Positions 57,979 through 64,000 of a stretch of DNA of 64,000 nucleotides are shown piece by piece. Location of the stretch: assembly GCF_034190915.1 (NCBI RefSeq), contig NW_026947491.1:21950101-22014100 (forward strand), written 5' to 3'. Position 1 is the first letter of the stretch. Every line of letters starts with the position of its first letter. The DNA is from Cavia porcellus. Its lineage: Eukaryota; Chordata; Mammalia; Rodentia; Caviidae. The position numbers and the translations under genes were made by a program. The notes under the pieces were generated by a model. That model ran no database searches and was not told where the DNA came from. It saw only the letters and a program-made list of their open reading frames with translations.

Positions 57979-59110
57979 ATGACAAGAGAAGAAAGTGAAA
58001 TAGCCTCCAGCAGCTGACCCAGAGAAAATAAGTCCAGAAGAGGTAAATACAGAAGAGATCAAGGGCAGCAAACATACAATATCAGCCACAGCATCAGCAG
58101 ACATAAAGAAATACCTTCATGACCTCATAGACAAACTTAAAATTGAAATTCTAATTCAACTGAGGCAAGATATAAAAAGATTATTAAAAGGAATGCTGAG
58201 CACCTCTGAAGAAGATGGAGATGAAAGAGTGGAAAAAGAAGACAAACGCTTGATGAAAAATATGAAGAAAATCTAGAATACATGAAACAAATCCAATGAG
58301 ATTACCAGAAAATTAAAAAAACTCCATTGAAAGCTGGTAAAATTCCCTGACAGAAATTAAAGTTACACTTTCAAAGCCTGAAGATAGATTTACAATGTGT
58401 GATGATAGAAGAAAAGATCTCTTAAAAATAACAAGGAACCAGGAAGTCACAATACAAAGGCTAGAAGATGACAAGAGAATCTATAACTTAAAAATAAAAA
58501 ACATGAGTGAAGAAGCAGGAGTAAACACGAGTGAATTTCAAAGGCTATTCACAGAAATGATTAAGGAAAACTTCCAAAGCATAGGAAAAGGAATGATATC
58601 CAGATAAATGAGGCATATAGAACTCCAGCCAGCTACAACCAAAACAGATCTACACCCAGACATATAATAATCAAGATCCCAGAAATTCATCACAAGAACA
58701 GAATATTATAAGGCATCAGAGAAAAGAAACAGATCACCTATAAAGGAAAACCCATCAAAATCATGACAGACTTCTTGACACACAAACTATCAAATCAAGA
58801 AGAGCTTTGAATGAAGTATTCTAAGCCCTGAAAGAAAATAACCTCCAACCACGATTGATGTACCCTGCAAAACCGTCTCTCAAAATTAAGGAAGAAGGGG
58901 CTGGGAATTTAGCTCAGCAGCATAAGCGCCTGCCTTGCAAACAGGCAGTCATGAGTTTGATCCCCGCTACCAATAAAAAGGAAAAAGACAAAAAAAAATT
59001 AAGGAAGAAACAAGGTGTTTCCATGACAAAGAGGAACTGTGGGAGTTCATGACCACCAATCCAGTCCTACAAAAAATACTGAAGGACATTCTAGACAAAG
59101 AAAAAAAATA
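57979..59110 (+). pseudogene. L1-type ORF1 remnant, second HAL1-like copy
   Basis: Likely start ATG at 57979 (MTREESEI). Coiled-coil-like part near 58090-58260, KDLLKITRNQEVTIQRLEDDKR at about 58410-58480, RRM-like FQRLFTEMIKENFQS near 58540. C-terminal ORF1 elements up to an ID insertion at 58897 and a short end after it. Many stops and shifts. Confidence 0.75.
58897..58994 (+). repeat. ID SINE (young), nested in ORF1
   Basis: GGGGCTGGGAATTTAGCTCA head, CCTTGCAAACAGGCAGTCAT, CCGCTACCAATAAAAAGGAA tail. 15-bp target-site duplication AAAATTAAGGAAGAA at 58882-58896 and 58995-59009. Splits the ORF1 remnant. Confidence 0.94.
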
Positions 59111-60499
59111 CCAGAATGCCAGCAACAGTGACAAAGAGGCCTCAGTGAATGGGACAGACAGTGGAATAAAGGAGAAAAGTAGACAATCAATAGCAGAAAA
59201 ATGCATACAGAGGTAAGGCAGAGAAGGTTGGCTATAATCTCTAATATAGATAGCCTTGATACACTAACAAAAAGAAACACAGGCAGAGTAGATCAGGAGA
59301 TAGGGTCCATCGAGATGCGATGGATAGGAAATATTCTCAACCTGAAAGAGGGTTAATAAACCAAAAGTCAGAGATCAGAAAACAGTGCACTATGTGACAG
59401 GGAACCAGAGAGAAATAGGGACAGCTCATCCAGCAGCTGCAGATAGGTTGGAAAATTGACACTTTCGTGCATTGGAAAATTACTCAGCTATAAGGAAAGA
59501 AAACCTTAAGGCTTTAGTAGGTAATGGAATACAGCTAAAGATCAAGCTGAGGGGTAAAGAGGTTCAGTACCCCTTAAGTAGATGGTGCGTTGCCCCCCCC
59601 CAACTAAAAACTAAAGGAGTTGTGGGACCCAAAATGTACAAAGCACCCTGAGAAAGGAAAAGGGGAGGAACTGTCTAAAGAAAGAAGGCAGAGGACATTG
59701 TTAATAGTGTATCAGGATTTAAAAGCCAATTAGTCTTATCACTCTGTTTAGTTTGATTTTATTCTGTTCCAGTCTGTCTACTTGTACTAGATTTGAAGAC
59801 ACAGACAGCTATCCCCAAAATAGCAGGATATACTATGATAACTATCCTTAATTTCCTATTAACTTAAACTGAAGCCCTATATTACTTACATTGTCTTACT
59901 ATAACTGATCTTATTTTTTATTTTTATTTTAAGGAGATTAAGACAAAAGAGGACACAACAAAGCAGATCAGATCAGTACAATGCAAGCAATACACCACTT
60001 TACTACAAGACAACCCATAATTAACAGTAACTACCATAATGTCTCTTTCTTTGAAATAGTTGAGCATAGCTTCATATACAATAGTATCAAACATAACAAA
60101 ACAGTATAAAACCATTCAAGAGAATGAGAGCATTACAGGGCTTTCAGAAACAAATAGCAGAGAACAAACAATGGCTACTATCTTATCCTATTTTCCATAG
60201 AAAATTTGTTTATATTATCACACATAATACTATCCAATAAGATATAACATGAAAGAACCAACGGAAACAGAAAACCAAAAACATAGTAGGACTTCAGAGT
60301 AACATGATACTAAATCAGCATTGGGTATTCTTATGTGTTGTTTTCTTCAAAATAGTTGTTCATACTATCACAGATAATAAAATCAAACAAACTACAATAA
60401 AACCATTCCAACTAATGAATGCAGACCTTATAAGGCTTCAAAGCAATGTAATGGGGAATCATGATTACTATAAACGCTTATGTACTCTTACCATTTTTT

Positions 60500-63400
60500 A
60501 CACTAGGGAGACTATACAGTATCTGTACATGTGAGTTTGATTTGTTTTGCTTATGAGTATGGTTTCACGTTGTGTCCATTTATTTAAAAATATCTCAATG
60601 TGATCATTCTTTATAGCTGAGTAGTACTCCATTATACAAAAATACGACAACTTTTTTTATCCATTCCTAATTTGATGGACACTTAGATTGTTTCCAAGAT
60701 CTGGCTATTACAAATTGTGCTGCTATAAACATAGGTGCACATATATCACTGTGGTATGACACTTTTAGTTCTTCTGGGAATATGCCTAGAAGTGGAATAG
60801 CTGGTACAAATGGGACTTCCAATCCCAGCTTTTTGAGAAATCTCCAGACTGACATCCACAATGGTTGTACCAGTCTACATTCCCACCAACAGTGCAGGAA
60901 AGTTCCTTTTTCCCCACAGGCTCTCCAGGATTTGTTTTTGGTAGTTTTCTTGATCCTGGCCATTCTTTCAGCAGTGAAATGAAATCTCAGTGTGATTTTA
61001 ATTTGCAATTCTCTAATGAGTAATGATGATAAACTTTTTGTCATGTATTTATTCTCCATTTGTATTTCTTGATCTGAGAACTGTGTATTCATCTCAGATG
61101 CCCATTTTTGTTTTGGTTCTTTGAATTTCGGGGGTCTGATTTTTTTAATTCTTTATATGTTTTAGACAGAACTGAGGGACAGTTCACAAATTTTTTTCCC
61201 AATTTGTGGGTTTTCTTTTCACTATACTGGAGATTTCTTTTGACATGCAGAAACTTTTTAATAAGACGAGATCCCAGCTATTGATTCTGGTAAGTATTTC
61301 CCGTGTGGTGTGATTCCTGTTCATGAATTCTCTACCTACCTGTGTCTTCAAGATTTTTACCTACTTTGTCTTCCAACAGATTTAGTGTTTCTGTTTTAAT
61401 ATTCAGATCTTCGATCTATTTAGATTTTAGTTTAGTATATACTGATATGCATGGGTCTACTTTTAGTTTTCGGCATGTGGAGAGCAAGTTTTTCCAGCAC
61501 TATTTATTAAAGAGACTACTCTTCCAGTGAATATATTTGGCCCCTTTATCAAAGATAAGGTGGTTGAGTGTGTTGGTAGTTGTGGTTGTATCTTCTAATC
61601 TATTCCATTGATCTTCAGATTTGTTTTTATTACAGTTGCTTTGTAGTATAACTTCAACTCAGGGATTGTGATGCCTCCTGCCTTGCCTTTGCTGCTTAGA
61701 ATTGCCTTTGCCATTCTAGGTCTCTTCTGATTCCAGATGAAGTTTAGGATTGATTTCTCTAGATGTATGAGGTATGTTGATGGTATTTTTCATTGGGATT
61801 CAATTGACTCTGTATAGCAGTTTTGGGAGAATGGCCATTTTCACATTATTTGTTCTTCCTATCCATGAACAAGGGATGTCTTTCCACTTTCTGAAATAGT
61901 CTTCAATTTCTTTTTTCAGGATATTATAATTTTCCCTGTATAGATCTTTTACTTCTTTTGTCAGATTAATTCCTAAGTATTTCATTTTTTGGATGTCAGT
62001 GTGAAGGGTATGGCTTCTTTTATTTCTCTGTCAGTGATTTTGTTGTTAGTGTATAGGAATGCTATTGATTTTTGAGTACTGATTTTGTATCCAGCTACAC
62101 TGCAGTATTTATTATATCTAGGAGTCTTTCAATGGAGTTTTCGGGGTCTTCTATGTAGAGTATCATGTCATCCACAAATAATGATAATTTGACTTCCTCT
62201 TTTCCTCTCTTTACCCCTTTTATTTCTCTGTCTTGTTTTATGGCTCTGGCTAGTATTTCCAGTACTATGTTGAATGGGAGCGGTGATAAGTGACATCCTT
62301 GTCTTGTGCCTGATTTTAACGAAAAGGCTCTCAGATTTTGTGCATTTAATATGATGCTGGCTGTTGGTTTGTCATAGATGGCCTTTATCATATTCACATA
62401 AAGACCATCTATTCCAATTTTCTGTAAGGTTCATAGCATGAATGAGTGTTGGACCTTATCAAAAGCTTTTTCTGCATCTATAGAGATGATCATGTGATTC
62501 TTACTTTTGTTTTATTGATATGGTGGATTACATTTATTGACTTACGTATGTTGAACCACCCTTGCATGCCTGGGATGAACCTGACTTGGTCATTGTGTAT
62601 AATCTTCTTGATGATTTGCTGCATCCTATTTGCCAATATTTTATTGAGGATTTTTGCATCTGTGTTCATTAGGGGGATTAGCCTGTAGTTCTCTTTTTTT
62701 AGTTGGGTCTTGCTCAGGTTTTGGTACTAGAGTAATGTTTGCTTCCAGGAATGACTAGGAAGAATTGCTTCCTTTTCGATTTCATTAAAGAGTTTGAGGA
62801 GTGCTGGCATGAAGTCTTGTTTGTATTTCTTGTAGAATTCAATAGTGGATCCGTCTGGGCCTGGGCCCTTCTTTGTAGGTAGGGACTTAATTACATTTTC
62901 AATTCCATTAATAGAAATTGGGTTATTCAGCAGTTTTATATCTTTTTTTGTGTGTGTTTGTTTTTCCTTTTTATCGGTACCAGGGATCGAACTCACAACT
63001 GCCTGCTTGCAAGGCAGGCGCTTATGCCGCTGAGCTAAATCCCCATCCCCCAGTTTTACATCTTCTTGACCCAGCTTTGGTGCTTCATATGTTTCTAGGA
63101 ATCTGTTGATTTCTTTTGTTATCGATCCTATGAGAGTAGAGGTTTTTGAAATTGGTGTTGATGATCTTCTGTATTTCTACAGAGTGTAGTGATTTCACCG
63201 TTTTTATTCTTTATTGTATGAATTTGAGCGTTTTCTTCCCTTTTCAAAATTTTATCAATTTTCAAAGAACCAATTCTTTGATTCATTGATTCTTTTCTTA
63301 GTCTCTGTTGCATTCATTTCTGCTCTGATTTTTATAATTTCCTCTCTTCTTTTGGCTTTGGGCCTGACTTGCTCTTCTTTTTCTAGATGTTTGAAGTGTA

Positions 63401-64000
63401 CCCTCAGGTGGCTTATGTGTATTCGTTCTGTTTTCCTGATATGGGAACTCAGTGCAATAAATTTTCCTCTGAGGACAGTTTTCATTACATCCCACAGATT
63501 CCAGTAAGTTGTATTTGTATTTTCATTTGTTTATAGGTGTTGTTTAATTTCTTCTTTAATTTCCCCTGTGACCCACTGATTACTCAAGAGTGTGTTATTC
63601 AGTTTCCATGTGTTTGTGGGCTTTTGCAGTATCTTTTCTCATTAATTTCTAATTTCATGGCACTATGATCCAATAACATGCAAGGGAAAATTTGAACTCT
63701 TTTGCATTTATTTAAATATGTTCTGTGAGGTAATATATGGTCTATTTTAGAGAATGACCCCTGTACTGCTGAGAAGAATGTGCATTCTGATGTTGGATGG
63801 AACACTCTGTATATGTCTATCAAGTCCACTTGTCCATAGGTGTGATTTAGTTCTGTTATTTCTTTCCTGATTTTCTGTCTGGCTGATCTGTCCTTTGGTG
63901 TCAATGGTGTGTTAAGGTCTCCTGTTAAAATTGTATTATTGCTAAGTTGATTTTTCATTTCTATTAAGACTTGCTTTGTATAACTGGGTGCTCTGTAATT
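60500..64000 (-). pseudogene. L1 ORF2 (partial, broken), copy 4
   Basis: Fragments in order from the 5' side: endonuclease part at 63958-63599 ([15 protein letters not shown]), linker at 63485-63255, RT start at 62996-62727 (with SPGPDG changed to GPGPDG), RT core at 62397-62095 ([25 protein letters not shown], Ala to Val in the FADD motif), palm/thumb pieces at 61985-61800, C-terminal part at 61092-60667 (SWRACGEKGTFLHC, first Cys lost). Near 61140 the homopolymer junction differs again from copies 1-3 in length. Confidence 0.88.
62944..63050 (-). repeat. ID SINE (antisense, young) in L1 copy 4
   Basis: TTTTTCCTTTTTATCGGTAC (young tail), CAGGGATCGAACTCACAACT, CTTGCAAGGCAGGCGCTTAT, CGCTGAGCTAAATCC. 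Target-site duplication CAGTTTTATATCT (62931-62943) versus CAGTTTTACATCT (63051-63063). Confidence 0.93.

Larger units (their letters stand above)
57172..59818 (+). mobile_element. Second HAL1-like L1 derivative, mostly without ORF2
   Basis: Same older family as 3581-7359. 5' UTR with a CATGGTGAGTGCTAGCAATT region (57560) comparable with 3995-4010 of the other copy. ORF1 remnant from about 57979, then only short ORF2 pieces: an endonuclease start (TAGCCTTGATACACTAACAA near 59250) to about 59430, and directly after that the ORF2 end (TTACTCAGCTATAAGGAAAG near 59485). 3' UTR to about 59810. Most of the reverse transcriptase is missing. No clear target-site duplication. The start is approximate. 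An ID SINE is nested at 58897-58994. Confidence 0.68.
59819..64000 (-). mobile_element. L1 LINE, copy 4 (antisense, older, runs off the window)
   Basis: Minus strand, from 3' UTR (about 59930-60500) into ORF2, continuing past the window end. More diverged than copies 1-3. The first part (59819-60682) is also present in the segmental-duplication copy A. The first ~80 bp resemble an L1 3' UTR in the opposite (plus) orientation, so the 3' boundary is rearranged. An ID SINE is nested at 62944-63050. Confidence 0.85.

Overview
The window is vertebrate nuclear DNA from a rodent. The evidence is a rodent-type immunoglobulin heavy-chain V segment (IGHV) near 2.2 kb, many tRNA-derived ID SINEs, several B1-like (7SL-derived) SINEs, and young L1 LINEs whose 5' UTRs are built of tandem monomers. 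The ID elements carry an unusual tail after the tRNA-related body (CCTGGTACCGATAAAA, then GGAAAAAGAC) that I do not recognise from mouse or rat, so a non-murid rodent is likely. I cannot name the species. About half of the window is recognisable retrotransposon.

Layout. 0-3.4 kb: two B1-like SINEs, then an apparently intact IGHV gene with octamer, split leader, V exon and 23-bp-spacer recombination signal. 3.58-7.36 kb: an L1-derived element with 5' UTR, ORF1 and 3' UTR but no ORF2 (HAL1-like), bounded by a 16-bp target-site duplication (TSD), with a 5'-truncated L1 nested in it. 7.41-14.1 kb: full-length L1 copy 1 (+). 14.1-26.7 kb: mostly unique sequence with ID and B1-like SINEs and one GC-rich promoter-like patch at 22.4 kb. 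26.76-34.32 kb: full-length L1 copy 2 (+), the best preserved, with four 261-bp monomers and a part of a fifth. 34.3-41.9 kb: mostly unique sequence. 41.9-47.57 kb: L1 copy 3 (-), 5'-truncated in ORF1. 48.5-54.6 kb: a decayed KRAB zinc-finger gene (KRAB-A remnant, then a C2H2 array with several frameshifts), enclosing a 123-bp minisatellite. 50.1-52.1 kb and 55.2-60.7 kb: a direct segmental duplication flanking the zinc-finger exon, including a 5S rRNA retrocopy. 57.2-59.8 kb: a second ORF2-depleted L1 element. 59.9 kb to the window end: older L1 copy 4 (-), which runs out of the window.

The only candidate functional host gene is the IGHV segment. A decayed KRAB zinc-finger gene beside an IGHV segment recalls the mouse, where Zfp386 lies next to the distal end of Igh, so this may be the distal edge of the IGH locus; that is inference. 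The more unusual signals are the ORF1-only L1 derivative with its own TSD, a +1 frameshift at a UUU-UAA site shared by L1 copies 1 and 2 near the end of ORF2, and the TSD-flanked 5S rRNA retrocopy inside a segmental duplication. I found no convincing wholly new system. All similarity statements were made by eye; no database search or alignment was run.
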